This document shows positions 44,485 through 53,021 of a stretch of 64,000 bases of DNA, in pieces; position 1 is the stretch's first letter, and every line of letters starts with the position of its first letter. The notes under the pieces are model-generated. The model did no database searches. It was given only the letters and a program-made list of their open reading frames with translations, and was not told where the DNA came from. This DNA is from Palsa-461 sp963768185 (GTDB lineage Bacteria; Actinomycetota; Acidimicrobiia; Acidimicrobiales; RAAP-2): positions 1,426,001 through 1,490,000 of the forward strand of contig CAVYGS010000004.1 of assembly GCA_963768185.1 (NCBI GenBank), read 5' to 3'. Both the position numbers and the translations under genes were made by a program.

Positions 44485-45092
44485 GACCGGGACGGACGCA
44501 ACCCGGTGCGAGCTCGACGGATTTCATGGCCCCCGCTTGTCGGTCCGGCCGCGCCACTGATTGAGCCCACCGGGTTGCGGCCGAACCACTCCATGTCGCC
44601 TCGCCGCGACGAAGAGATGAACGGCACCCGGATCTTCGGGCATGCCCCGCCAGCACCGCCTGGCCTTGGAGAAGGACCGCAACGCGCCCCCGGACGCGGC
44701 AGCGCCAAGGGGACGAACGTGACGCCCTGACCGGACTCGCATCACATTGCCGAACGACACTTGCCCGGATCACGGGCTCGGCTCGGCGCGCCCTCACGCC
44801 CCGAACCAATGAGCCAGAAACCGCCAAACGAGCCGACCCTACGGGTCAGCGCCCCTTGACAAGCAGCACTCCTTCAGAGATGAAATCCACCGCCTGGGAG
44901 TGACGGCGCCCGGTCGGCGCCACCCAGTCAGCATCTGCGAGCCACCGATCGTTCCCTCGCCTTGGCCCGCCTTGTACCTGTCGCGGCCAGCGGAACTCCA
45001 CGACTTCAGGAGGTGGTCTCCACACACCCAGCTCCCGGGGCTCTCCCCGAACACTGCGGTGGGCTGACGATCCAAGACACATCGTCCTTCTG
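44485..45092. other. 608-bp region without a recognised gene
   Basis: Between the IS110 transposase and the stop of the nucleotidyltransferase gene. All open stretches on both strands show shadow-like composition and no recognisable motif. The first part presumably includes the right end of the IS110 element; the rest may be decayed sequence. Confidence 0.5.
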
Positions 45093-45635
45093 TCAGTGAT
45101 GGCTGATGAGTGCTGCGATTCGGTCATAGCGGGGATCCTCGTCACCGGCGATGCGTCCAACCCATCGGAGCACTTCTGCCGAATTGATGTCGGTTCCGGC
45201 AGCCAACATTGCATCAATGTCGACCCAGTCCTTCGGTCGGTTGAAGATGACCTTGCAGACGACAAGGTGATCGGCCGAAAGGATGGGAATCGTGTCATCG
45301 GCGAAAGGAACCCGGTGTCGGGCAGCGCCGGCGGCTTTGTGGAACGCGTCGTAGGAAAAGAAGAGGTCGATTGGCGTTGCCTCCCACATGACTCGCGCCT
45401 GACCATCCCGCCGGATCAGTTGCTCCAGCGAGGGATCATCGACAGCGACGCCAAGCCCGAGGAGCGGCGCGGCGACCGTCTCGAACTCATCAGGAGCGAC
45501 GAAGACGTTGAGATCAATGTCGATGGTGGACCGGGGCTCGGCGTAGTACGCGAGAGCAAGGGCGCCTCCGAAGGCGTGCGGGATGGCACTCAGGGCGTCT
45601 TCGATGGCGACCACCCGTTGCGCCAGCGTCAACAT
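45093..45635 (-). CDS. AbiEii-like nucleotidyltransferase, probable toxin
   Basis: A 180-residue nucleotidyltransferase-fold protein. HAFGGALALAYYAEPRSTID followed by DIDLNVFV holds the GG and DxD core of the AbiEii/AbiGii toxin group; ARVMWEATPIDLFFSYDAFH is the third acidic strand. The gene follows an XRE protein with ATGTTGA overlap, indicating translational coupling and an antitoxin-toxin pair. Related toxins nucleotidylate tRNA or bind GTP and can abort phage infection. Toxicity is inferred from family and arrangement. Confidence 0.75.
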   Translation of the reverse strand: MLTLAQRVVAIEDALSAIPHAFGGALALAYYAEPRSTIDIDLNVFVAPDEFETVAAPLLGLGVAVDDPSLEQLIRRDGQARVMWEATPIDLFFSYDAFHKAAGAARHRVPFADDTIPILSADHLVVCKVIFNRPKDWVDIDAMLAAGTDINSAEVLRWVGRIAGDEDPRYDRIAALISHH

Positions 45636-45968
45636 CGCTGCCTCGACACCATCCGGGGAGCAATCAGGGTCGATGGCCGTCGACGGGATGGGATGGCGTC
45701 GGCCAAGGTCAATACGTCTGCCAGGCGGCGAGCATGCTCATCGATGTCTTCGCACGGCGAAGGTCCAGGAGCCGGCGCGAGTGCGTCAACGAGCAATCGT
45801 TCGCCGCCGGCCTCCACGAGCTTGCGCAGCGTCTTGAGTGTGGGATCGCGGTGTCCGTGCTCATAGGCCGAGATGACGGGTTGGGAGGTACCGGCGCGGC
45901 GTGGCCAATTCGGCTTGAGTCAACCCATGCCGTCGTCGAACCTCCTGAAGGAGTTGTCCGGCCTGCAT
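45629..45968 (-). CDS. XRE-family helix-turn-helix antitoxin (one frameshift)
   Basis: About 112 residues when corrected. ATG 45968 gives MQAGQLLQEVRRRHGLTQAE; after LAT, near 45905, one extra base shifts the frame, and the protein resumes as AGTSQPVISAYEHGHRDPTL, the recognition helix of an XRE domain, ending at the toxin start. As the first gene of the pair it should repress its own promoter and neutralise the downstream nucleotidyltransferase. An A/T-rich stretch (tatagacaagtcgatata) just upstream, about 45972-45989, is the probable promoter or operator. Confidence 0.7.
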
Positions 45969-46185
45969 TTCCTCAGTATATCGACTTGTCTATAAGACCT
46001 GGCCGCCAGGGTCGGCTCGCTGGCCAGCGCGGCCGGTGGAACAGGGAAGGTGTCGAGCGCGCGAGGGCGGGTGAGCCTCCAGGGAGGAGAGGCGTTCGTG
46101 CTGGCCGGGCGGGTATCGCTGTCGTGCGACATGACGACTGGTGGCCTCGCTGTCGTCGGCCGAGGCCACTCGCTCGAGCGACGCG

Positions 46186-46674
46186 TTAGGGCCCGGCGAC
46201 CAGCTTCTCGAGGTTCTTCAGGCTGGCCTCGATCTCGGCCCGCCAGCCCTGTCCCTCTTTGACCGCCTCCCGCAACCAATCTGGTGATCGGGTGCAGTCA
46301 AAGAACTCGGTGACCCGAGTGTGGTCGGCGTCCAACGCCTCGAGCTGCCATCCCCACTGGTGGTATGCCGGGTCACCGACTCGGGACTGGAGTTCGGGTT
46401 TGGCGACCGAACGCATGACCGGCTCCCACACGATGCGCCGATCCGGCTCGAACTCGACCACGGTGTTCTCCATGACGTAGTCGCCGATCTGGTCGTTGTG
46501 CATGTTCAGCGCGAAGACGTCGCCGACCTTCGAGATGACCGTCTCCCCGAGAGCGGTCCGCACCATCCCGGATCCGTCCACATCGGAATGACGCATGGGG
46601 CGGGCCAAGACCGAGAAGATCAGCTCGGCTGGCGCCGCGATGTCACGTGAAACGGAGATCGAGGGCTCAGCCAT
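46186..46674 (-). CDS. SRPBCC-family protein
   Basis: A 162-residue helix-grip (START/polyketide cyclase-like) protein. ISVSRDIAAPAELIFSVLAR is the family's first strand and helix; WGWQLEALDADHTRVTEFFD is the central sheet; the C-terminal helix is WRAEIEASLKNLEKLVAG. Such proteins bind hydrophobic ligands. Nothing in the context defines the ligand. Confidence 0.82.
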   Translation of the reverse strand: MAEPSISVSRDIAAPAELIFSVLARPMRHSDVDGSGMVRTALGETVISKVGDVFALNMHNDQIGDYVMENTVVEFEPDRRIVWEPVMRSVAKPELQSRVGDPAYHQWGWQLEALDADHTRVTEFFDCTRSPDWLREAVKEGQGWRAEIEASLKNLEKLVAGP

Positions 46675-46860
46675 TGTTCGCCCTCACCCTTGCGGTCTGT
46701 CCGGCAGAAGCAGTTTTCGCCTGGTCGTCGGATGTGCCGAGCTCGCCGCAGCAAGGCGCTCGGTTGGGAGGTGGGGTCCTGGTCGTCATGGCGGTGGCTC
46801 CGTTTCGTGCTCCGTGTCGTCAGATGAGACGGACCAACCTGCCGAAAGTCATCGTCACTG

Positions 46861-47445
46861 TCAACCGTCTTGTGACCCAGCCGACGGGCTCTCACTTGCC
46901 TTCGTCTCGAGGTCCTCGCCCCACTCCGCCCCGAGCCAGTTGAGAAGCTCGGTCTGCGGCCCGGCCTCCGGCCCACCCATGGGACGGTGGGCACGGACGC
47001 GAGCGATCGCGTCTCGAGGCGTCTCACCCATGGTCACCAGAAGGCCTGCGGCAATGGTGCCCGCTCGGCCGATGCCCGCACCGCAGTGCATGAGCAGGCG
47101 TTGGCCATCGCCCAGGCGGGAACGAAGCTGCTCGAAGAGCTGGAGGGCGGCGTCACGATCGGGCACCGAGAGGTCCGGAATCGGCCACCACAGCGCACGG
47201 GTCGTCGGCTGGGACCTGAGCCACTCCACATAATGCGGATAGCGACCCAATTCGTTCGGCTCGTTCAGGCACACGACGGCCGTGCCGTCGACGTACGCCA
47301 ATGCCGCTTCGGGGTTCGGGCCGATGAACCGCTTTCCGCAGAGCCACAGCCGCCCGCGAATGCCAGCGGGTAGGGGGATCTCGTCCACCCCACCGTGGTT
47401 GGAGCGCTCCTCCGCCCAGTGCGTCCCAGGCCGCGTCCCGGTCAT
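46861..47445 (-). CDS. Dual-specificity/protein-tyrosine phosphatase-like protein
   Basis: A 194-residue protein with the Cys-based phosphatase P-loop HCGAGIGRAGTIAAGLLV (Cys at about residue 119) and a likely general-acid Asp in WWPIPDLSVPD. There is no signal peptide. It could dephosphorylate proteins or phosphoinositides. ATG 47445 is used; GTG at VDEIPLPAG, 19 codons later, is an alternative start. Confidence 0.82.
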   Translation of the reverse strand: MTGTRPGTHWAEERSNHGGVDEIPLPAGIRGRLWLCGKRFIGPNPEAALAYVDGTAVVCLNEPNELGRYPHYVEWLRSQPTTRALWWPIPDLSVPDRDAALQLFEQLRSRLGDGQRLLMHCGAGIGRAGTIAAGLLVTMGETPRDAIARVRAHRPMGGPEAGPQTELLNWLGAEWGEDLETKASESPSAGSQDG

Positions 47446-47554
47446 CGGCGCGGCATCGTAGGCGTCACCGGGGAGCCTCGGGCATCCGAGGTGTCCGCCG
47501 TGAGACGCGGGGTCATGGTGTCGGGTTCACCGTCGGGTACGCGAGAGTTGCCGG

Positions 47555-48175
47555 ATGGATGAGCGCGCCGGGGGCTTTCCTTTGGGGTTCTTTGACCGGG
47601 CGGATCCCGGACCGGATTCCCTGTTCTACGAGCCGGCCCGACTGGTGACCCATATCGACGACGGCGCGATCGCCGCGGTGGGGGCGCTCTACGACGAACT
47701 CTCGCTCACCGGTGACGTGCTCGACCTCATGGGCTCATGGGTGTCGCACTTTCGAAGCGCCCCCTCGTCTCTGACCGTCCTCGGGATGAACGCCGCCGAG
47801 CTGGCACGGAACCCCCAGGCTCGGTCGTGGGTGCTCCACGACCTCAACGTCGATCCCGTCCTGCCCTTTGCGGACGAGTCATTCGACGCGGTCGTCTGCT
47901 GCGTTTCGGTCGACTACCTCATCAGACCGGTCGAGGTCTTCACCGACGTCGCCCGCGTGGTGCGGCCCGGTGGCTCCTTCGTCTGCACCTTCTCCAACCG
48001 ATGCTTTCCAACCAAGGCGATTCGGGGTTGGTTGTACGCAGATGACGAGGGGCGCTGCGCCATCGTCGCCCGCTATTTCGAGCTCAGCGGCCGCTGGGCG
48101 ACTCCGGTCGTGCAGCGCCGGCCCACTTCACCCATGAGCGATCCCCTCTACGCGCTCTGGGCCCGCCGTCGGTAA
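47555..48175 (+). CDS. Class I SAM-dependent methyltransferase
   Basis: A 206-residue Rossmann-fold protein. DVLDLMGSWVSHF takes the place of motif I, LGMNAAELARNPQ follows, and LPFADESFDAVVCCVSVDYL is motif IV (Asp-rich post-strand 4), then VARVVRPGGSFVCTFSNR is motif VI. This LDLMxSWvSH group lacks the canonical GxGxG loop. The substrate is unknown. Confidence 0.8.
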   Translation: MDERAGGFPLGFFDRADPGPDSLFYEPARLVTHIDDGAIAAVGALYDELSLTGDVLDLMGSWVSHFRSAPSSLTVLGMNAAELARNPQARSWVLHDLNVDPVLPFADESFDAVVCCVSVDYLIRPVEVFTDVARVVRPGGSFVCTFSNRCFPTKAIRGWLYADDEGRCAIVARYFELSGRWATPVVQRRPTSPMSDPLYALWARRR

Positions 48176-48232
48176 AGGACGGCGCCGGCGGGTCTCGTCC
48201 GCCACGGTGCGACGACTCACGAGGTCCGCCGG

Positions 48233-49786
48233 TCAGAGGTGGACCGCGACAACCTCGGTGGGCTGGTTCCGCCGGATGAACGGGCCGGTGAGCGCGCCGA
48301 GGAATGCCACCGCGCTGCCGATCAGGAGCGCCAGGTGGAAGCCCGAGATGAACGCCGCATGACTGGCCTGGGTGACCCCGGACGCCCGGCTCACCGAGAG
48401 CCCCTGACCCACAAGCGCCGCGTTGGCCAATGCGTGGTGGGTCATGGCGGGGCCGACCCCGGCCGAGGCAAGCCGAGCCGGCAGCACGCTCGTCGCCCGG
48501 GCCGCCACCACCGAGCCGAGCACCGACGCCCCGAGCACCCCGCCCAGCTGTGCCGCCGTTGCCTGCAGCCCACCGGCCAACCCGGCGTCGTCGACGGGCA
48601 CGCTTCCGACGATGGCCTCGGCGGATGCCACGACCACCAGACCGAGCCCGACCCCGAGTCCGGCGAGCGAGGGAAACAGGACGAGATAACCAGAATGTGG
48701 CTCGAGAACCGTCATTCCGAGCAGCGCCCCGGCCACCAGTACGAGGCCGATCGAAATGGTGGGGCCGGGGCCGAGCCTCGTGGTGATCCGGGCGGCCCGA
48801 ATGCTCATGAGAGCGAACGCCAGTGTGAGCGCGAGGGTGCGCGTTCCGGTCGCAACCGCGCTGAGCCCCTGCACATTCTGGAGGAACAGGCTCACGAAGA
48901 ACAGTACCGCGAAGAGCGCGAAGAAGCTGAGGACCACCGTGGTGCTCCCGAGGGACACCGACCGGATCCGGAAAAAGCGGGGCGGCACGAGCGGGGCGGT
49001 CGCTCGCAGCTCGACCCAGACGAACACGACCATCATCGCGAGGCCCCCGCCCAAGAACCCGAGCGTGCTCGAGTTTCCCCATCCCCAGGACTGCGCCTTC
49101 ACGATCCCAAAGACGATGGCGAACAGTGAGATCGAAAGCGTGAGCACACCTGTCGAGTCGACGCGCTCACGCACGCTCTCGCGACTCTCGCTCAACGTCA
49201 ACGCGCCGACCGCGCAGGTGATGATGCCGACGGGGACGTTGAGGTAGAAGACGCTCTGCCATGAGACATGCTCAACTAACAGCCCGCCGACGATCGGCGC
49301 CCCGGCAATCGCTAATGCGGACGTCGAGCTCCAGATGCCGATGGCGCTGTTGAGCTTGTCGTCGGGAAACGCCACCCGCATGAGGGCGAGCGTGTTCGGC
49401 ACAAGGAGCGCCCCGAAAGCCCCCTGGAGACCGCGCAGGACGATGGCGCCAGTAATGGAGTCGGCCAGCCCGACGCCGACCGAGGCGAGGGCGAACCCGA
49501 CGACGCCGACGAGGAAGATGCGGCGGCGCCCGTAACGGTCGCCCAGCCGCCCACCCACCACCAAGAGGACCGCCAGCACCAACAGATAGGCGTTGGTGAT
49601 CCACTGCAGGTCCGACAGCGAGGCGTGGAGGCTGCGCCCGATGAACGGGTTAGCGATCGCAACAACGGTCGCGTCCAGACCCACCATCACGATCCCAAGC
49701 GACACCGTGATGAGGGTCCACCACGGGTTGCCTCGCATGCGCGCGCTGGCACCCGGGGCGGTGAGGCGTCTATCTACTGCCGTCAT
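48233..49786 (-). CDS. MFS transporter, DHA2 (EmrB/QacA) family
   Basis: A 517-residue efflux protein with about 14 predicted helices. SLGIVMVGLDATVVAIANPF in helix 1, GGRLGDRYGRRRIFLVG (motif A) and RGLQGAFGALLVPNTLALMR (helices 4-5) place it in the family. It is convergent with the methyltransferase. It is unrelated in close sequence to the first MFS pump. Substrate unknown. Confidence 0.9.
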   Translation of the reverse strand: MTAVDRRLTAPGASARMRGNPWWTLITVSLGIVMVGLDATVVAIANPFIGRSLHASLSDLQWITNAYLLVLAVLLVVGGRLGDRYGRRRIFLVGVVGFALASVGVGLADSITGAIVLRGLQGAFGALLVPNTLALMRVAFPDDKLNSAIGIWSSTSALAIAGAPIVGGLLVEHVSWQSVFYLNVPVGIITCAVGALTLSESRESVRERVDSTGVLTLSISLFAIVFGIVKAQSWGWGNSSTLGFLGGGLAMMVVFVWVELRATAPLVPPRFFRIRSVSLGSTTVVLSFFALFAVLFFVSLFLQNVQGLSAVATGTRTLALTLAFALMSIRAARITTRLGPGPTISIGLVLVAGALLGMTVLEPHSGYLVLFPSLAGLGVGLGLVVVASAEAIVGSVPVDDAGLAGGLQATAAQLGGVLGASVLGSVVAARATSVLPARLASAGVGPAMTHHALANAALVGQGLSVSRASGVTQASHAAFISGFHLALLIGSAVAFLGALTGPFIRRNQPTEVVAVHL

Positions 49787-50015
49787 GTTCTCCCACTGTG
49801 TCCGGGACCGTGTCCTGGGCTCGGAGGTTTCTTTGTGAGTTCGCGATCAGCGGGCGGCCCGATGCGCCCGGATTCGGTCGGCGGAGCCCCCTCGGCGGCT
49901 TCGCGCGGTGCGGGTGATCAGCTTTCCCGCTCGACCTCGACGGCGGTTCCCTTGCGCACCGGCGCGTTGCTCCATCCCGCCGGCGTGTTCTCAATGAACG
50001 CCACCATCGGGCCGA

Positions 50016-50318
50016 TCAGCCTGCGATCCGGTGGTCGAGATCGACGAAACTGACGACGAGTTCCACCCCGAGAGCTTCGGCGACCCTGTCGAGGGTGGGA
50101 AGGCTCGGGGACACGTTCCCAGCCTCGAGTCGTGCGACCGCAGATTGGGTCGTGCCGAGACGCTCGGCGAGTTCGCGCTGGCTGAGTCCCCGCTTCTCCC
50201 GAAGCTCGTGGATCTCGGTGGCGATTCGGATCGTCCGCCCGGCCCGCTCGCAGCCCCGGCGACGAGCGGGGGAGTCTGCCCGCTCTCTCTTCACTTCTTC
50301 CCACGTCTTGCGAGTCAT
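50016..50318 (-). CDS. XRE-family HigA-like antitoxin
   Basis: A 100-residue protein. The C-terminal half contains a helix-turn-helix: IHELREKRGLSQRELAERLG and TTQSAVARLEAGNVSPSLPT. It follows the toxin gene with a 4-base overlap (ATGA), the toxin-first order of HigBA systems. Its function would be neutralisation of the toxin and autoregulation. Confidence 0.85.
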   Translation of the reverse strand: MTRKTWEEVKRERADSPARRRGCERAGRTIRIATEIHELREKRGLSQRELAERLGTTQSAVARLEAGNVSPSLPTLDRVAEALGVELVVSFVDLDHRIAG

Positions 50319-50662
50319 TCGCCGTCCTCCGCGGTGTGGCCTTCAGCGATGCAGACCTGCATCGCCTTCCATGCCCGTTGGACCTCCAGGCGCTCTCGTT
50401 GGCGCGTCTTCACGAACACGGTAAGCAGCACGATCTTGCGGCCGGTGGCGATGTAGTAGGTGATCCTCGTCTGCTGGCGACCGAGGTGGAAGCGAAGCTC
50501 CCGGAGCTTCCCTCGGAGCTGCCGGGTGAAGGGCTCGCCTAGATGCACTCCCTCGTCGGCGAGCAGGTCGATGTACCTTTCCGCTTGTCCGAATAGCTCG
50601 TCCGGAAGCGCCAAGAGCCATGTCTCCACCTCTTGTTCCAACTCGATGGTACCCCAGACCAT
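50315..50662 (-). CDS. HigB/Gp49-like RelE-fold toxin
   Basis: A 115-residue protein of the phage-derived Gp49/HigB group, ribosome-dependent mRNA interferases. ELEQEVETWLLALPDELFGQ and PFTRQLRGKLRELRFHLGRQ, then TRITYYIATGRKIVLLTVFV with a KTRQR basic segment, match the fold. It is first in a two-gene operon with the XRE antitoxin. Confidence 0.82.
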   Translation of the reverse strand: MVWGTIELEQEVETWLLALPDELFGQAERYIDLLADEGVHLGEPFTRQLRGKLRELRFHLGRQQTRITYYIATGRKIVLLTVFVKTRQRERLEVQRAWKAMQVCIAEGHTAEDGE

Positions 50663-50719
50663 AGCAGCGATGCTATGGGTGAGATGTGACGCCGTCTCGG
50701 CTCGTCCCAGGTCTCGGCG

Positions 50720-50788
50720 GTGATCGCGGCGCCAAGCGGCACGGTCACCTTCCTCTTCACGGACGTTGAGGGCTCCACCGGCAAGTAG
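50720..50788 (+). pseudogene. N-terminal fragment of a class III adenylate/guanylate cyclase
   Basis: GTG 50720 reads VIAAPSGTVTFLFTDVEGST then a stop. GTVTFLFTDVEGST is the very characteristic start of actinobacterial cyclase domains, with the metal-binding Asp. The rest of the domain is absent; the convergent DUF5996 gene begins ten bases later. It is a remnant of a large regulator removed by deletion. Confidence 0.7.
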
Positions 50789-50797
50789 GCAGGCGGT

Positions 50798-51739
50798 TCA
50801 CAGGGTGTCCTCCACGCTGGCCGCAAGCAGAGGGTCCCAATCGCACACCGCACAGGCGTGGGAGACAAAGGATCGGCCGAACGCCAGCGCCTCGCCGAAT
50901 GGGTCTTCGGAGGCGATCACTTCGTCCCAGTCCAAGAGATACTCGCCGAGCTCAGAGTTCCATCGGGCGGCCGACGGTGAGAGGTCGCCGTTGGCGAGAC
51001 TGTCGGGCGCCGGGAAAGCAAACCCGAAGAAAGCGGCCCGCGGATAGCGAGCGTCTCCTGGCCACCAGCCGACCTCCACCTGCTGAGCGTCGGCCGAGTT
51101 GCGCATGATGAAGTCGCTGGACGGGGGGCTTGCCGGATGGCCGGAGAACAAACTCACCGCGAGATCGAAGCTTCCCCACCAGGCGTTCACGGGACTGGAA
51201 CGGCCACGGAACGGGGCGCGCAACGCGGCGAGGACGAGCGCGGCCCGCGTCGCGACGGAGAAGTAGGTCGCCACCTGCTGTGGGTTATAGGTGCAGTGCT
51301 CGTAGTCCATGTCGAGCGGCACGCTCCATGGGACTTCCTGCGGGTGCGGGTTGATCTGGACCTTGCCAACGAGCGTCTCGATGACGCCGAGGACGTCGTG
51401 GGTGACCTCTGCGACCGGGCGGTTCGGTGTTAGGGGAATCCGATGGACCGTGCCGTCGCTGTGCTCGACCACGACCTCGTGGCTCCGCAGATCAAGCGCG
51501 GTAACCAGCGCTCCTGAATGGTCCGGAACGGGCAGTGGCGCGGTCTCCCAACCCCGGGCGGTCAGACGGAGCGCAGCGTGCTGCAGTTGAGGCTCCGGTG
51601 GCGCCAAGGCGACCGCCAGCTTGCCGAGCAGCTGGGTGTGCGCGTGGAGCGTGTCGCAGGTGGCACTCCACTCGTCGTAGGGCAAGGCCGGCCATGCGGG
51701 ATGCTTCGGCGGCATCTGTCGGGGCAAATCGTGTGTCAC
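50798..51739 (-). CDS. DUF5996-family protein
   Basis: A 313-residue protein of unknown function. The conserved pattern is visible: HPAWPALPYDEWSATCDTLH, WETAPLPVPDHSGALVTALD, FSVATRAALVLAAL, RSSPVNAWWGSFDLAVSLFSG and DARYPRAAFFGFAFP. No catalytic motif can be proposed with confidence, although several invariant His, Trp and Glu residues suggest an enzyme. It is convergent with the cyclase fragment. Confidence 0.75.
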   Translation of the reverse strand: MTHDLPRQMPPKHPAWPALPYDEWSATCDTLHAHTQLLGKLAVALAPPEPQLQHAALRLTARGWETAPLPVPDHSGALVTALDLRSHEVVVEHSDGTVHRIPLTPNRPVAEVTHDVLGVIETLVGKVQINPHPQEVPWSVPLDMDYEHCTYNPQQVATYFSVATRAALVLAALRAPFRGRSSPVNAWWGSFDLAVSLFSGHPASPPSSDFIMRNSADAQQVEVGWWPGDARYPRAAFFGFAFPAPDSLANGDLSPSAARWNSELGEYLLDWDEVIASEDPFGEALAFGRSFVSHACAVCDWDPLLAASVEDTL

Positions 51740-51971
51740 GGGTTCTTACCGGTCGCTCAGCTCCTCGAATGACTGGTTCGGGTTCTGCCCGCGACTCTAA
51801 ACCGAGGGATTTGAGCGTGGCACCTCCCGTTCGCAATCGCCTCGCATGACCTCGTTGATGCGGTCGGAAGATCCGATCTCTTCGCCAGGTCGCTACTGAA
51901 TGGGCTTGTCACCCGGCACCGTCGTTGGGGAAGAATTCAATTGCCATCGAGACGTTGATGGAGCTCCCGCT

Positions 51972-52940
51972 CTACTCGGCGAGGCCGACCGGTGTGCCGT
52001 CGATGATCTGATCAAGGTACTCGGACAGCCCGTAGCCGACGCGGCCGTCTTCAAGCTCCCAGCGCGTCATGCCTTCCGAGATGCGGGTGACGAGTTCGTT
52101 GCCCTGATCGTCCGTGCGGCGGTTGCGCAGCGGGATGAGGTTGAGCACCGTGCCGTGCACCTTCCAGGTCCGCTCAGCGCTGGTCAGCTCGGCCTCGATC
52201 TCCCGGTGGTACTGGCCCACGTCCGTCCACTCGGAGCGGATGGCGAAGTCCCGGCACAGGTGGAGCGTGTCTCGGTCCCAGACGAAGCCGCCCCGGCTTC
52301 CCGGTCCCTCGCGGCGCGCGATCCGCGACCCCATGAACCCGAAGTCATTGCCGAAGTTGGCCGTCAGCCACCGGTAGTACCAGGGAGCCTGCCAGTACCG
52401 GGGGCCCCAGCTGTGGTCGCGCAGCCCGTGACCGTGGAGCTCCCATACCTGCGCTCCCACGCACACCGTGCCGCTCGCCGCGACGAGCTGCTCGTAGTGA
52501 CCGCGCGCGAACTCCTCGCCCGTGGGCTCGGCACGCTCCTCGGGCTCTCCACCGACCATGGCCGACACTCCGGTGTAGGTGAGCTCGACGGTGCAGTGCT
52601 GGCGGGGGTTCTCCGTGAACGCCCGCCTCGGGTCGGCCATCTCGAGCGGGTCGGCCAACATCGTGACCTCCCCCTCGTAGCTCACCTCGAGCTCCTCGAA
52701 CGGCGTCACGACATCGAATCGCATTCCCCCGGAGGCGAACGCATCGTTGGTGGTGACCCGGGGCCTCATGAACATGAACCCGACCCGGCCGTCGGGCAGA
52801 TACAGGCAGATCGTCATCTCGCCCGATCCCTCATTGGCCCGGTTGCCGAGCCGAAAGAACCCACCCAAGGAGGCTGCGGGGTCATAGACGTTGAAGTACA
52901 TGGACTCGTTGAAGTTGGGCTCGGGGCCCAACTCGTGCAT
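51972..52940 (-). CDS. DUF7064/DUF7065-like (CrtC/AttH-type) protein
   Basis: About 322 residues, related to the hydroxyneurosporene-dehydrogenase (CrtC)/AttH lipocalin-like superfamily. GHGLRDHSWGPRYWQAPWYY and FNESMYFNVYDPA are the family's recognisable blocks. The function in actinobacteria is unknown, but such genes often lie near steroid or lipid catabolism. The start is not settled: conserved-looking sequence (TIRLEPQDEY) runs upstream of ATG 52940 to an in-frame stop without another standard start, so a base error or a rare start codon is possible. It is divergent from the APH-like kinase gene. Confidence 0.65.
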   Translation of the reverse strand: MHELGPEPNFNESMYFNVYDPAASLGGFFRLGNRANEGSGEMTICLYLPDGRVGFMFMRPRVTTNDAFASGGMRFDVVTPFEELEVSYEGEVTMLADPLEMADPRRAFTENPRQHCTVELTYTGVSAMVGGEPEERAEPTGEEFARGHYEQLVAASGTVCVGAQVWELHGHGLRDHSWGPRYWQAPWYYRWLTANFGNDFGFMGSRIARREGPGSRGGFVWDRDTLHLCRDFAIRSEWTDVGQYHREIEAELTSAERTWKVHGTVLNLIPLRNRRTDDQGNELVTRISEGMTRWELEDGRVGYGLSEYLDQIIDGTPVGLAE

Positions 52941-53021
52941 GTACTCGTCCTGAGGTTCGAGCCTGATCGTGATGGGGTGAGCCTATCGGCGGCCGCGGAA
53001 CTCGGTCATTAGTCTGCGCGG

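Noticed and set aside
44423..44827. 134-codon minus-strand frame after the IS110 transposase
   Set aside because: Arg/Ser-rich with no motif, partly antisense to the transposase end; treated as non-coding.
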